Source: CAZUDI01 sp964618975
Lineage (GTDB): Bacteria; Desulfobacterota; Desulfomonilia; UBA1062
Direction of reading: 5' to 3'
NCBI GenBank assembly: GCA_964618975.1
Contig: CAZUDI010000001.1
Location: 186,001-250,000, forward strand
Length of the DNA stretch: 64,000 nt
In this document: positions 52,118 through 60,234 of the stretch, one piece after another
How positions within the stretch are numbered: position 1 is the first letter of the stretch
Layout of the letters: every line of letters begins with the position of its first letter
Notes under the pieces: generated by a model
Database searches by the model: none
Told to the model about the DNA's origin: nothing
Seen by the model: only the letters and a program-made list of their open reading frames with translations
Position numbers and translations under genes: made by a program

Positions 52118-52200
52118 ATCATGGGTATGAACCCCGGGGCCAGCCCAAGGCCCCTGCTTCCCGCTGCAAGCAGAGAGGAATTCGACCCTCAGGCGATCAA
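52118..52200 (+). repeat. Dispersed two-hairpin repeat copy
   Basis: ATCATGGGTATGAACCCC head, CTGCTTCCCGCTGCAAGC second hairpin and TTCGACCCTCAGGCGATCAA tail. A partial copy of the first hairpin (CCCAGGGCAAGCCCCGG) stands just ahead at 52079. Confidence 0.8.
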
Positions 52201-52246
52201 GATCACGCCCCCCGAAGAAAGATCCCGGTCTGACGCCGCAGACGTC

Positions 52247-52265
52247 GGGGGCCTTGCGTGCCCCC
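52247..52265 (-). terminator. Possible terminator behind the epimerase gene
   Basis: Six-base G/C arms (52247-52252, 52260-52265) lie eight bases beyond the stop codon. Weak case. Confidence 0.35.
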
Positions 52266-52272
52266 CTGTTGC

Positions 52273-53280
52273 TCACACGTGGTAGTATGACCGGTACCAC
52301 TCCACGAAGCGGGGGATACCCTCTTCCACCGGAATCCGGGGCCTAAACCCGATGGCCAGCTCCAGATCCTCGGCATCGGCCCAGGTGGCGATCACGTCGC
52401 CCGGCTGGAGGGGCAGGAGCCGCTTATGCGCCGTCATCCCCAGGGCCTTCTCGAGCACACCCACAAAGTGCAGCAGCTCCACCGGGTGCGAACCCCCGAT
52501 ATTGTAGAGGCGGTAAGGGGCGTAGCTGACGGCCGGGTCGGGGTGATCGCCGTTCCATTGCGGTTCGGGGTGTGGGATGAGGTCCATGACCCTGACGAGC
52601 CCCTCGACAATATCGTCGATGTAGGTGAAGTCGCGCCGCATCTGACCGTGATTGTAGATATCCACGGTCTCGCCCCTGAGGATCGACTGCGTGAAGGTGA
52701 AAAGCGCCATGTCCGGCCGCCCCCACGGGCCGTAGACCGTGAAGAACCGCAGCCCGGTACAGGGCAGCCCGTAGAGGCTGGCATAGGTATGCGCCATGAG
52801 CTCGTTGGCCTTCTTGGTGGCCGCATACAGACTCACCGGGTGATCCACCGTGTCGTGCACACTGAAAGGCATGCGGGTGTTGGCCCCATAGACCGAGGAA
52901 GACGAGGCATAGACGAGATGGGGTATCTGGGCCTGGCGGCAGCCTTCGAGGATATTGAGAAAGCCCGCCAGGTTGGATTCGATGTAGGCATGGGGATTCT
53001 CCAGGCTGTAGCGCACACCGGCCTGGGCGGCCAGATGCACCACCCGTTCAAAATCCCCGCCCCCGAAGAGCTGCTCCACGCTCTGGCGGTCTTCAAGGCC
53101 CGTGTGACAGAAGTCGAAGCGGGGGTGTTCCTGCAGCCGAGAGAGGCGCGCCTGTTTGAGCTTAGGATCGTAGTAGGGGTTGAGGTTGTCCATTCCGGTG
53201 ACGGCATGCCCTTCCTGAAGCAGCCTTTCTGCCAAGTGGTAACCGATAAAGCCCGCGGCACCCGTAACGAGTATCTTCAT
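52273..53280 (-). CDS. UDP-glucuronate 4-epimerase-like sugar epimerase
   Basis: A 335-residue extended short-chain dehydrogenase. It has GAAGFIGYHLAERL near the start, the Ser in YASSSSVYG and the YxxxK pair in SLYAATKKANELMAH. LRFFTVYGPWGRPDMALF, TVDIYNHGQMRRDFTYIDDIVEG is the signature of UDP-glucuronate 4-epimerases that make UDP-galacturonate for surface polysaccharide. The gene stands alone, flanked on both sides by copies of the dispersed repeat. Other 4,6-type epimerases are possible but less like. Confidence 0.9.
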   Translation of the reverse strand: MKILVTGAAGFIGYHLAERLLQEGHAVTGMDNLNPYYDPKLKQARLSRLQEHPRFDFCHTGLEDRQSVEQLFGGGDFERVVHLAAQAGVRYSLENPHAYIESNLAGFLNILEGCRQAQIPHLVYASSSSVYGANTRMPFSVHDTVDHPVSLYAATKKANELMAHTYASLYGLPCTGLRFFTVYGPWGRPDMALFTFTQSILRGETVDIYNHGQMRRDFTYIDDIVEGLVRVMDLIPHPEPQWNGDHPDPAVSYAPYRLYNIGGSHPVELLHFVGVLEKALGMTAHKRLLPLQPGDVIATWADAEDLELAIGFRPRIPVEEGIPRFVEWYRSYYHV

Positions 53281-53357
53281 TCGTGGCTCCCCATCTAATT
53301 CATTTCACATCTGTATTTCCGTTCTAACCATACTCGTCATTATTTTCAATGGACATT

Positions 53358-53440
53358 AATGGCCTGAAGGTCAAATGCCCCGCTGCTTGCAGCGGAAAGC
53401 AGGGGCCTCGGGCTTGCCCTGGGGTTCATGTCCATGATTC
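53358..53440 (-). repeat. Dispersed two-hairpin repeat copy
   Basis: Reverse orientation and well conserved: ATGAACCCCAGGGCAAGCCC, CTGCTTTCCGCTGCAAGCAG and TTGACCTTCAGGCCATTAA in order on the minus strand. Confidence 0.8.
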
Positions 53441-53543
53441 CATCCGGTCCGGGTCCGTGGTGAGCGTGCCCCCGCCTTATTATGTTTTTTCCGGATCTGT
53501 CCGATGTATCAGATAGCATACGTCGTGATTTTCGAGGGTGGGC

Positions 53544-54956
53544 ATGCAGACAACGGGCACGTACGGCAGCACGGACACACAGGGCAGTTCCAGGATTCTG
53601 ATCATCGACGACCGCCCTGTCATCCGCGACATGCTCCGCGGGAAACTCTCGGAGGTGACCTCTGACATCAGCGAGGCGGAAAGCGGCACCCAGGGCCTCG
53701 ACCTGGCGCTGAACGCGCCCTTCGACCTCATCCTGACCGATGTCGAGATGCCGGGCATCGACGGCTACGCCCTGTGCGAACTGCTCAAGAATTCCCCCCG
53801 CACCCGGAGCATTCCGGTGGTGATCGTCAGCATGCACGAGAGCGAGGCCGCCATCGACCGCGGCCTGCGTGCGGGTGCCGCGGCCTATATCGGCAAATCC
53901 GAGATGGACCACACCCTCGTGCCCACGGTCAGGCAGGTTCTCTCCAAAACATCCTTCCGGCAGAAGAACGTGGTCCTGGTGGTGGACGATTCCTTCTCCA
54001 TCCGCAGGGTGGTCCGTCAGGGGCTCGAGGAGGTGGGGTTCGTGGTGGCGGAGGCCGCCAACGGACAACAGGCCCTCGCGATGCTGAGGGAAGATCCGCT
54101 CCCCGACCTGATCCTGAGCGACATCGAGATGCCGGCCATGAACGGGGTGGAACTCGTGAAACGCCTGCAGGCCGATCCCGATCTGGCCTCCATCCCGGTG
54201 ATCATCATGAGCTCCCACGACGACCGGGCGCTGGTGCGCCGCATGCTGAACCGCGGGGCGCTCAACTACCTGGTCAAGCCCTTCAATCTGGACCAGCTCG
54301 TCCATGCCGTGGACAAGACCCTGGAAGACCGTTTCCTGCTCCTGCTCAAGGACCGCCAGCGCTTCGAGAACGAACGCCGCCTCATGCTGGCGAGCTTCAC
54401 CAGCCTGGTGACCGCCCTGGAGGCCCGCGACCTCTACACCCGGGGCCATTCGGAATCGGTGGCCACGATCCTCACCGGGATGGGGGTGATCATGGGCCTG
54501 GAAGAGGAGGATCTCGACGCCCTGAGGATCGCCGGCACCTTCCACGACATCGGCAAGATCGGGGTTCCCGACCAGGTGCTCCTCAAGCCGGGGTCGCTGA
54601 GCTACGAGGAATTCGCCATCATCAAGCAGCACCCCACCATCGGGGCCCACATTCTCTCCCCCATCCCCACCGTCAAGTCCGTCATCCCGGTCATCCTGCA
54701 CCACCACGAACGCATGGACGGCATGGGGTATCCCGAGGGCCTTGTGGGGGCCAAGATTCCGCTCTGGGCGCGCATGGCCGCGGTGGCCGACACCTACGAC
54801 GCCCTGACGAGCGACCGCCCCTACCGCAAGGGCATGCCTCGCGAACGGGCGCTGCAGGTGATCGAGGATATCCGCCACGACCAGCTCTGCCCGGACTGTG
54901 TCCAGATCTTCATGCAGTATATCTCAGATCACGACCCGAAATCCGAGATGGCATAG
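53544..54956 (+). CDS. Response regulator with two receiver domains and HD-GYP output
   Basis: A 470-residue protein. Receiver 1 has phospho-acceptor Asp66 in LILTDVEMPG and receiver 2 Asp193 in LILSDIEMPA, each with an acidic pair (IDD at 20-23, VDD at 147-149). The HD-GYP domain from about 285 has GHSESVA, HDIGKIGVPD, HHERMDGMGYPEGL, which hydrolyses cyclic di-GMP in active members. I use the ATG at 53544, six bases after GAGGG. No histidine kinase gene is next to it. Its 3' end overlaps the convergent HAD gene by 28 bases. Confidence 0.93.
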   Translation: MQTTGTYGSTDTQGSSRILIIDDRPVIRDMLRGKLSEVTSDISEAESGTQGLDLALNAPFDLILTDVEMPGIDGYALCELLKNSPRTRSIPVVIVSMHESEAAIDRGLRAGAAAYIGKSEMDHTLVPTVRQVLSKTSFRQKNVVLVVDDSFSIRRVVRQGLEEVGFVVAEAANGQQALAMLREDPLPDLILSDIEMPAMNGVELVKRLQADPDLASIPVIIMSSHDDRALVRRMLNRGALNYLVKPFNLDQLVHAVDKTLEDRFLLLLKDRQRFENERRLMLASFTSLVTALEARDLYTRGHSESVATILTGMGVIMGLEEEDLDALRIAGTFHDIGKIGVPDQVLLKPGSLSYEEFAIIKQHPTIGAHILSPIPTVKSVIPVILHHHERMDGMGYPEGLVGAKIPLWARMAAVADTYDALTSDRPYRKGMPRERALQVIEDIRHDQLCPDCVQIFMQYISDHDPKSEMA

Positions 54957-55573
54957 ATGTGCGGGATGTGCCGGAGCTGCGCTTTCCCCCCGTCGGGGTC
55001 CACCAGGAGGCCCTGCATGCCTACGGTACAGCCGGCATGCACATTCGCGGCGCGATCGTCGACGATCAGATACTCGCCCATATCACCGCCGTAAAGTTCC
55101 CTGACCTTGCGGAAGGGGTAGGAAAGCGGCTTGGGCTGGAAATCCATGTACTCGATGGTGAAGATGTCACTGAAGAGATCGATCACCCCCAGGCAGGCGA
55201 GCACCCGCTGCACGTAGGCCAGGGATCCGTTGGAGAAGGCCACCAGCTTCCAGGGAAGGCCTGAGAGCACCTCGTAGAGGAGCGGGTCGGGAAGGAGCAG
55301 GTCCTCCACCGGGACATCGTGCACCGCCTTAAGGTAGACGCTGGGGTCCACGCCGTGATGCTGCATGAGCCCGCCCAGGGTCGACCCGAAGTCGCGGATA
55401 TAGGCCCTTCTCAGCCGCCGGGTGCGCCAGGGACCGATCCTGAGGTGCGACATCACGAAGGCGTCGATGCGCCGGTTGACCTCACCGAAGGGTCCGCTCC
55501 CCTTGGCATACAGGGTCTCGTCCACATCCACGAGCGCCACCTGCACGTCCTGCCCCGCGTCTGCCTGTCCCAT
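54929..55573 (-). CDS. HAD-superfamily hydrolase, pyrimidine 5'-nucleotidase-like
   Basis: A 214-residue HAD hydrolase with VALVDVDETLY (nucleophile Asp in DVDET), the motif II serine in VAFSNGSLAYV and motif III/IV in KPLSYPFRKVREL and LIVDDRAANVHAG. The layout is that of SDT1/YjjG-like pyrimidine nucleotidases and related phosphatases. The start is ambiguous between neighbouring ATG codons after GGAGG; 55573 gives the best spacing. It overlaps by two bases the upstream small membrane protein gene and belongs to the yebC-ruv operon. Confidence 0.83.
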   Translation of the reverse strand: MGQADAGQDVQVALVDVDETLYAKGSGPFGEVNRRIDAFVMSHLRIGPWRTRRLRRAYIRDFGSTLGGLMQHHGVDPSVYLKAVHDVPVEDLLLPDPLLYEVLSGLPWKLVAFSNGSLAYVQRVLACLGVIDLFSDIFTIEYMDFQPKPLSYPFRKVRELYGGDMGEYLIVDDRAANVHAGCTVGMQGLLVDPDGGKAQLRHIPHIYAISDFGS

Positions 55574-55575
55574 CA

Positions 55576-55827
55576 TCACCTCCAAAACGGCATCCCGACC
55601 GCCATCAAGGGCGGGATGAGCAGATTGACCGCCACGTTCCAGCCCCTGGCCGGCTCCAGCGAGGGGGTATCCTCGGCAGGCTGCATCACCCCCCGCAGCG
55701 GGGAAAGAGCCAGCAGCAGAATGCCCAGTAAAAGCAGACAGCCGGCCGGCAGGTATCCCCTAAGCCACCCCCCGAGGGGCACCGCATAGGCGCACACGAA
55801 GAACACCCCGGAGGCTGGGCTACTCAT
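55576..55827 (-). CDS. Small two-helix membrane protein of the ruv operon
   Basis: An 83-residue protein of unknown family. Two hydrophobic stretches are visible, about residues 7-21 with GVFFVCAYAVPLGGW and 27-43 with GCLLLLGILLLALS, and a weaker one at the end. The ATG at 55827 overlaps the ruvB stop. It overlaps nothing downstream but runs directly into the HAD gene. Function cannot be proposed. Confidence 0.6.
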   Translation of the reverse strand: MSSPASGVFFVCAYAVPLGGWLRGYLPAGCLLLLGILLLALSPLRGVMQPAEDTPSLEPARGWNVAVNLLIPPLMAVGMPFWR

Positions 55828-56845
55828 CGTCAAAAATCTCCATCTGAGTGGTGGCGGGGTTGATTCCCAGGTAGACGAAGGCCCGACTCGTCATCTGCCG
55901 CCCCCGGGGGGTGCGCTTGATGAGGCCCTGCTGGATGAGGTAGGGCTCGTAGACGTCCTCGATGGTGTCGCGATCCTCCCCGATGGAGGCCGCCAGTGAT
56001 TCGATCCCTACGGGACCGCCGCCGAAATGCTCCGCCATGGTGGTGAGGATCTTGCGGTCCATACGGTCCAGCCCGCGGGTGTCGATGTCCAGGCGCGAGA
56101 GTGCCAGGTCGGCGATCTCGCCCTCGATGGTGCCCTGTCCCTTGACGTCGGCGAAGTCGCGCACCCGTCTCAGCAGCCGGTTGGCGATGCGGGGCGTGCC
56201 TCTGGAGCGCCGGGCGATCTCGGAGAGCCCCTCGGGCGTGGCAGCGATGCCGAGGATGGCCGCCGAGCGCGTGAGGATCTCGATCAGCTCGTCCTGGGTG
56301 TAAAACTCGAGGTGGCCGATGATGCCGAAGCGGTCCCTCAAAGGCGAGGTGATCATCCCGGCGCGCGTGGTGGCCCCCACCAGGGTGAAGGGGTTGAGAT
56401 CGATGCGGATCGAGCGCGCCGAGGGCCCCTGGCCGATGATGATGTCCAGCTTGAACTCCTCCATGGCGGGGTAGAGGATCTCCTCCACGGTGGAGCCGAG
56501 CCGGTGGATCTCGTCAATGAAGAGCACGTCGTGCGGTTCCAGGTTGGTGAGAATGGCCGCCAGATCCCCGGATTTATCGATGGCCGGCCCGCTCGTGACC
56601 CGCAGGCCCGCATCCAGCTCATGGGCGATGATATAGGCCAGGGTGGTCTTGCCGAGACCGGGAGGGCCGTAGAACAGACAGTGGTCGAGGGCCTCGCCCC
56701 GCTTGCAGGCCGCAGCGATGAACACCGCCAGGTTGTCCTTGAGGGCCTCCTGCCCCACGTACTCGCCGAGGGACCTGGGGCGAATGCTGTTTTCGAAGCC
56801 GGCCTCCTCGCGGTCGGATTGTTGGCCTGTCAGGTTCTCGCGCAT
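55820..56845 (-). CDS. ruvB: Holliday junction branch-migration ATPase RuvB
   Basis: Hexameric AAA+ motor of the RuvAB complex. The 341-residue protein has the amino signature RPRSLGEYVGQEALKDNL, Walker A GPPGLGKTTLA (about 59-69), Walker B LFIDEIHRL and the sensor segment GATTRAGM. A carboxy-terminal winged helix ends in TSRAFVYLG. Its start ATG shares the TG of the ruvA stop (ATGTGATG), with a GTG one codon earlier as an alternative. Normal length. Confidence 0.97.
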   Translation of the reverse strand: MRENLTGQQSDREEAGFENSIRPRSLGEYVGQEALKDNLAVFIAAACKRGEALDHCLFYGPPGLGKTTLAYIIAHELDAGLRVTSGPAIDKSGDLAAILTNLEPHDVLFIDEIHRLGSTVEEILYPAMEEFKLDIIIGQGPSARSIRIDLNPFTLVGATTRAGMITSPLRDRFGIIGHLEFYTQDELIEILTRSAAILGIAATPEGLSEIARRSRGTPRIANRLLRRVRDFADVKGQGTIEGEIADLALSRLDIDTRGLDRMDRKILTTMAEHFGGGPVGIESLAASIGEDRDTIEDVYEPYLIQQGLIKRTPRGRQMTSRAFVYLGINPATTQMEIFDDE

Positions 56846-57411
56846 CACATCAGTTCCTTGAGCGCCTGGCGGATGAGGTCCTCGACGCTGTCGGCCTCAA
56901 GCCCGTTCAATGCCCGACGGGCCTCCCGCTCCGAGTAACCCAACGAAACCAGCGCCGCCAGGGCGTCCTCACCCGCACGGCCTTCCCGAGGAAGACCCCG
57001 GCACTGGTATTGTTTGGAAATCTTTTCCTTGAGGTCCAGCACGATGCGTTGGGCGCTCTTCTTGCCGATGCCCGGCAGGGTGCACAGATAGGAGACGTTC
57101 TCGCTGACTACCTCTTCCAGGAAGCGGTTGGGTTCGACCCCGGCGATGATATTCATGGCCGTTCTGGGCCCCACCCCGGTGACATTCAAAAGCAGCGTGA
57201 ATATCTCCCGCTGGCGCTGATCCACAAAGCCATAGAGGTTAAGCGCATCGTCGCGGCTGATGAGCACGGTATAGAGCATCACCTCGTCACCGAGCCCCAG
57301 TTGCCGGTCGATGCCGGCGGGCATGTGGACGTGGTAGCCCACACCTGCGACCATCAGGGTGACATCCGCCTTTCCCAGGTGGGCCACCTGCCCTTTAAGC
57401 ATGCTGATCAT
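56845..57411 (-). CDS. ruvA: Holliday junction DNA-binding protein RuvA
   Basis: Tetrameric junction-binding partner of RuvB. The 188-residue protein begins MISMLKGQVAHLGK. It has the DNA-binding hairpins NVTGVGPRTAMNIIAG and CTLPGIGKKSAQRIVLDLKEK, and a carboxy-terminal RuvB-contact domain with LVSLGYSEREARRAL. The ATG at 57411 overlaps the ruvC stop by ATGA. It is slightly short but complete. Confidence 0.96.
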   Translation of the reverse strand: MISMLKGQVAHLGKADVTLMVAGVGYHVHMPAGIDRQLGLGDEVMLYTVLISRDDALNLYGFVDQRQREIFTLLLNVTGVGPRTAMNIIAGVEPNRFLEEVVSENVSYLCTLPGIGKKSAQRIVLDLKEKISKQYQCRGLPREGRAGEDALAALVSLGYSEREARRALNGLEADSVEDLIRQALKELM

Positions 57412-57905
57412 ACCACCAACCTCTGCATGCGGCGACAGCTGGAATGACACACGCCCACGGCCAGGGCATCACTGGCGTCCGGGGAGGGGATCGAGCGCGC
57501 CGGCAGGTTCAGGATCGTGCACACCATGGCTGCCACCTGATCCTTGCCCGCCTGGCCATAGCCGCAGGTGGCCTTCTTGATCTCGGTGGGGGCATATTCG
57601 AAGACCGGGATATCGAGCAGGGAGGCGGCGAGGATGGCGACCCCGCGTGCCTGACCGAGCTTCAGTGCCGTGGCCGCATTCTTGTAGTGAAACGAGGTCT
57701 CCAGCGCCACCTCTGCGGGGTGATAGGCCTCGAACACGGACCTCAGTTCCAGGAAGATCGCCCTGAGCCTCTCAGGGAGCTCATCCCCGCCGGGACGGAT
57801 GGCGCCATGCGCCACATGGCGCAGGCTGGTGGACGTCTGTCCCATGATCTCGATCACCCCATATCCGGTGATGCGGGTTCCCGGATCGATGCCACAGATA
57901 ATCAT
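57408..57905 (-). CDS. ruvC: Holliday junction endonuclease RuvC
   Basis: Resolves junctions bound by RuvAB. The 165-residue protein has the first catalytic Asp in CGIDPGTRITGYGV, Glu in VALETSFHYKNA and the last acidic pair in DASDALAVGVCH. The ATG overlaps the yebC stop (ATGA), giving the order yebC-ruvC-ruvA-ruvB common in bacteria. Confidence 0.96.
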   Translation of the reverse strand: MIICGIDPGTRITGYGVIEIMGQTSTSLRHVAHGAIRPGGDELPERLRAIFLELRSVFEAYHPAEVALETSFHYKNAATALKLGQARGVAILAASLLDIPVFEYAPTEIKKATCGYGQAGKDQVAAMVCTILNLPARSIPSPDASDALAVGVCHSSCRRMQRLVV

Positions 57906-58654
57906 GCCTCTTGCAGCTTGGCCATTTCGTCGTCATCGATGTCGAAGTTGGAGGAGACGGCCTGAACGTCTTCGAGGTCCTCCAGGGCGTCCAGCAGCTT
58001 CAGGGTCTGCAGGGCGTGCTTGCCGGTCAGCTTGACATTGGTCTGGGGGATCATGGAGATCTCCAGGGACTCGTATTCGATCTGCTTGTCCTCCAGGGCC
58101 GCCCGCAGGTCCTCCAGATTCTCCGGGGCGATGAGGATCTCGAAGGTATCCCCCTGGTCGGTGATATCATCGGCGCCGGCACCGAGCGCGATGTCATAGA
58201 GGGTGTCCTCGTCCACGGCGGACTTGTCGACAGAGGCAAAGCCCTTCTTGTCGAACATCCAGCTCACACAGCCGGTCTCGCCCAGGTTTCCGTTGTGTTT
58301 GGAGAAGAGGTGTCGTATATCGGCCACCGCGCGGTTCTTGTTGTCCGTCAGCACATCCACCATGACGGCGACGCCGCCGGGGCCGTAGCCTTCGTAGGAG
58401 GATTCTTCGAGGCTGTAGCCCTCGAGCTCGCCGGTGCCCTTCTTGATGGCACGCTCGATGTTTTCCTTGGGCATATTGGCCGTCTTGGCCGAACTCACCG
58501 CGGCGCGCAGACGCGCGTTGCCCTCGACATCACCGCCCCCCATACGAGCCGCCACGGTGATCTCCTTGATAATCTTGGAGAACAGCTTGCCGCGCTTGGC
58601 ATCCTGGGCCCCCTTTTTGTGCTTGATGGTGCTCCATTTATTGTGACCGGACAT
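57902..58654 (-). CDS. yebC: YebC/PmpR-family protein
   Basis: A 250-residue protein with the family start MSGHNKWSTIKHKKGAQDAKRG and the ARMGGGDVEGNARLR and GYGPGGVAVMVDVLTDN motifs. Members act as DNA-binding regulators or, as shown for some, as translation factors that relieve ribosome stalling. GGGGG lies ahead of the ATG at 58654; a longer reading adds 10 residues without a site. First gene of the ruv operon. Confidence 0.94.
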   Translation of the reverse strand: MSGHNKWSTIKHKKGAQDAKRGKLFSKIIKEITVAARMGGGDVEGNARLRAAVSSAKTANMPKENIERAIKKGTGELEGYSLEESSYEGYGPGGVAVMVDVLTDNKNRAVADIRHLFSKHNGNLGETGCVSWMFDKKGFASVDKSAVDEDTLYDIALGAGADDITDQGDTFEILIAPENLEDLRAALEDKQIEYESLEISMIPQTNVKLTGKHALQTLKLLDALEDLEDVQAVSSNFDIDDDEMAKLQEA

Positions 58655-59030
58655 ACAACCCCCTTTAGTTGTGTTTCTGGCCACTTTCTAGCACAAAGCA
58701 CTGTTGTGCGCAATCAGCGGCACACGGCGTTTGTCAGATCATCCGAGGCCTTGCCAGACGTCCCCGGGATGGCCATCGACCCTGAAAGGCTTTTGTCTTT
58801 AGCGGCAAGAGCATCGCTGGAATCCCGCGGTAAAAGGCCCCATACAAGATTTGGGTAAAGACCGGGGCCATAGCCCGGAGCAGTTGCGGATCTTATTCCC
58901 GCAGGCACTCAGGATGGCTTTGATGTCGTCCCCATCCCTGGAGACGATTAGGCTCCCGGGACGGGGCTCGAGCTGCATGTGACCGACCTGCGGCTCCGTC
59001 ACCTCACATGCACACACCTGACGGCCCGGA
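58655..59030. other. Intergenic region between yebC and the activase gene
   Basis: A 72-codon minus-strand frame (58799-59017) shows no family resemblance and no clear ribosome site. I see only weak inverted repeats. Confidence 0.4.
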
Positions 59031-60011
59031 TCACGCCTGATACGCGGTCGTGGTGCCGGCCACGGCCGGCACCCCCTCCGCGCGCATCAGCTGTGCCAGC
59101 TCCCTGATCCGCTGCTCGGCCTGGCCGACCGCCGGGGTCTCGAGCTCCGCCAGGGGATAGTCAAGCCCCAGGCTGGCATACTTCTCGACCCCCAGCTTGC
59201 GGTAGCGCAGCAGCTGCACCTGCCGGACGCATGCGTTCAACTCGGCCGCGACGAATCTCGCGGTCGCGACGAGGTTGGCTTCATCGTCGTTGTAGCCGGG
59301 TATCACCGGCACCCGGATCACCATGGGCTTGCCGGAGCGTGCCGTCGAGCGGATGTTCTCGAGGATGCGCTCGTTGCCCACCCCGGTGCAGTGCCGGTGC
59401 CGCTCCGGGTCCATATGCTTGATGTCGCAGATGATCAGGTCGGCCTGCGGCGCGACCTCTTCGAGGATCCGCGGCTGGACATGCATGGCCGTCTCGAGAC
59501 AGGTATGCAGCCGCTCCCGGCGGCAGAGTCGCAGCAGCTCCCGCGTGAAGCGCCACTGGAGAAGCGGCTCACCGCCCGAGACGGTCACTCCGCCGCCGGA
59601 GCGTTCATAGAACGGCACATCCCGCCGGATGACCTGCATCACCTCCTCGAGACTCATCCACGCGCCCCAAGTGATGATCGCCTCGGCCGGGCAGGCCTCG
59701 ACACAGGCCCGGCAGGCGGAACAGACCGCACGGTCGATGCCTGCGACAAGGCCCCCGCTGAAGACGAGGGCCTCCCGGGGGCAGGCCTCGAGGCACAGGC
59801 CACACTTGTCCGAGCCGAGGCAGCGGTTAGGGCGCAGCCCCACCTCGGGAGCGGCCCGGAGGCTTTCGGGATTGCTGCACCACAGGCAATGCTGCGTACA
59901 GCCCTTGAGGAAGATCTCGGTCCGGATGCCGGGTCCATCGTGCACCGTGTAGCGCTGGATATTGAAGACGCAGCCGCGATGCGGTTCACCTGCTGACCGA
60001 TCACTGACCAA
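59031..60011 (-). CDS. Glycyl-radical enzyme activase (radical SAM)
   Basis: Generates the glycyl radical on its partner by reductive cleavage of S-adenosylmethionine. The roughly 326-residue protein has VFNIQRYTVHDGPGIRT, the radical-SAM triad CTQHCLWC and a two-cluster ferredoxin insert (CLGSDKCGLCLEACP and CSACRACVEACP), then GGGVTVSGGEPLLQ and DIKHMDPERH. This is the layout of PflC/CutD-type activases. No ATG lies near the domain start. A TTG at 60011 gives the usual length, but no clear ribosome site supports it. It is 223 bases downstream of the glycyl-radical enzyme gene, with a repeat copy between them. Confidence 0.88.
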   Translation of the reverse strand: MVSDRSAGEPHRGCVFNIQRYTVHDGPGIRTEIFLKGCTQHCLWCSNPESLRAAPEVGLRPNRCLGSDKCGLCLEACPREALVFSGGLVAGIDRAVCSACRACVEACPAEAIITWGAWMSLEEVMQVIRRDVPFYERSGGGVTVSGGEPLLQWRFTRELLRLCRRERLHTCLETAMHVQPRILEEVAPQADLIICDIKHMDPERHRHCTGVGNERILENIRSTARSGKPMVIRVPVIPGYNDDEANLVATARFVAAELNACVRQVQLLRYRKLGVEKYASLGLDYPLAELETPAVGQAEQRIRELAQLMRAEGVPAVAGTTTAYQA

Positions 60012-60018
60012 ACGAGAA

Positions 60019-60092
60019 TCATGGGCATGAACCCCAGGGCAAGCCCTGGACCCTGCTTTCCGCCGCAAGCGGCGGGGAATCTGACCCTCAGG
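60019..60092 (+). repeat. Dispersed two-hairpin repeat, best-conserved copy
   Basis: Two perfect hairpins: CCAGGGC-AA-GCCCTGG (60034-60049) and CCGCCGCAAGCGGCGG (60060-60075). The head ATCATGGGCATGAACCCC and tail GAATCTGACCCTCAGG complete the unit. It lies between the glycyl-radical enzyme and its activase. Confidence 0.85.
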
Positions 60093-60234
60093 CCAGTGCA
60101 TCTGCTTGGATCGTTCATCTGGCATTATAGGCCTCGCCGAATCCAACCGACGCGTTTGCCGGGGTTGATGTCGCTCCAGGTGAAGATCCCGGTTGCAGCG
60201 GCAGGATATGCGGCCGCAACCGGGACGACCGTCG

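Noticed and set aside
58799..59017. 72-codon frame behind the activase gene
   Set aside because: No family resemblance and no clear translation signal.
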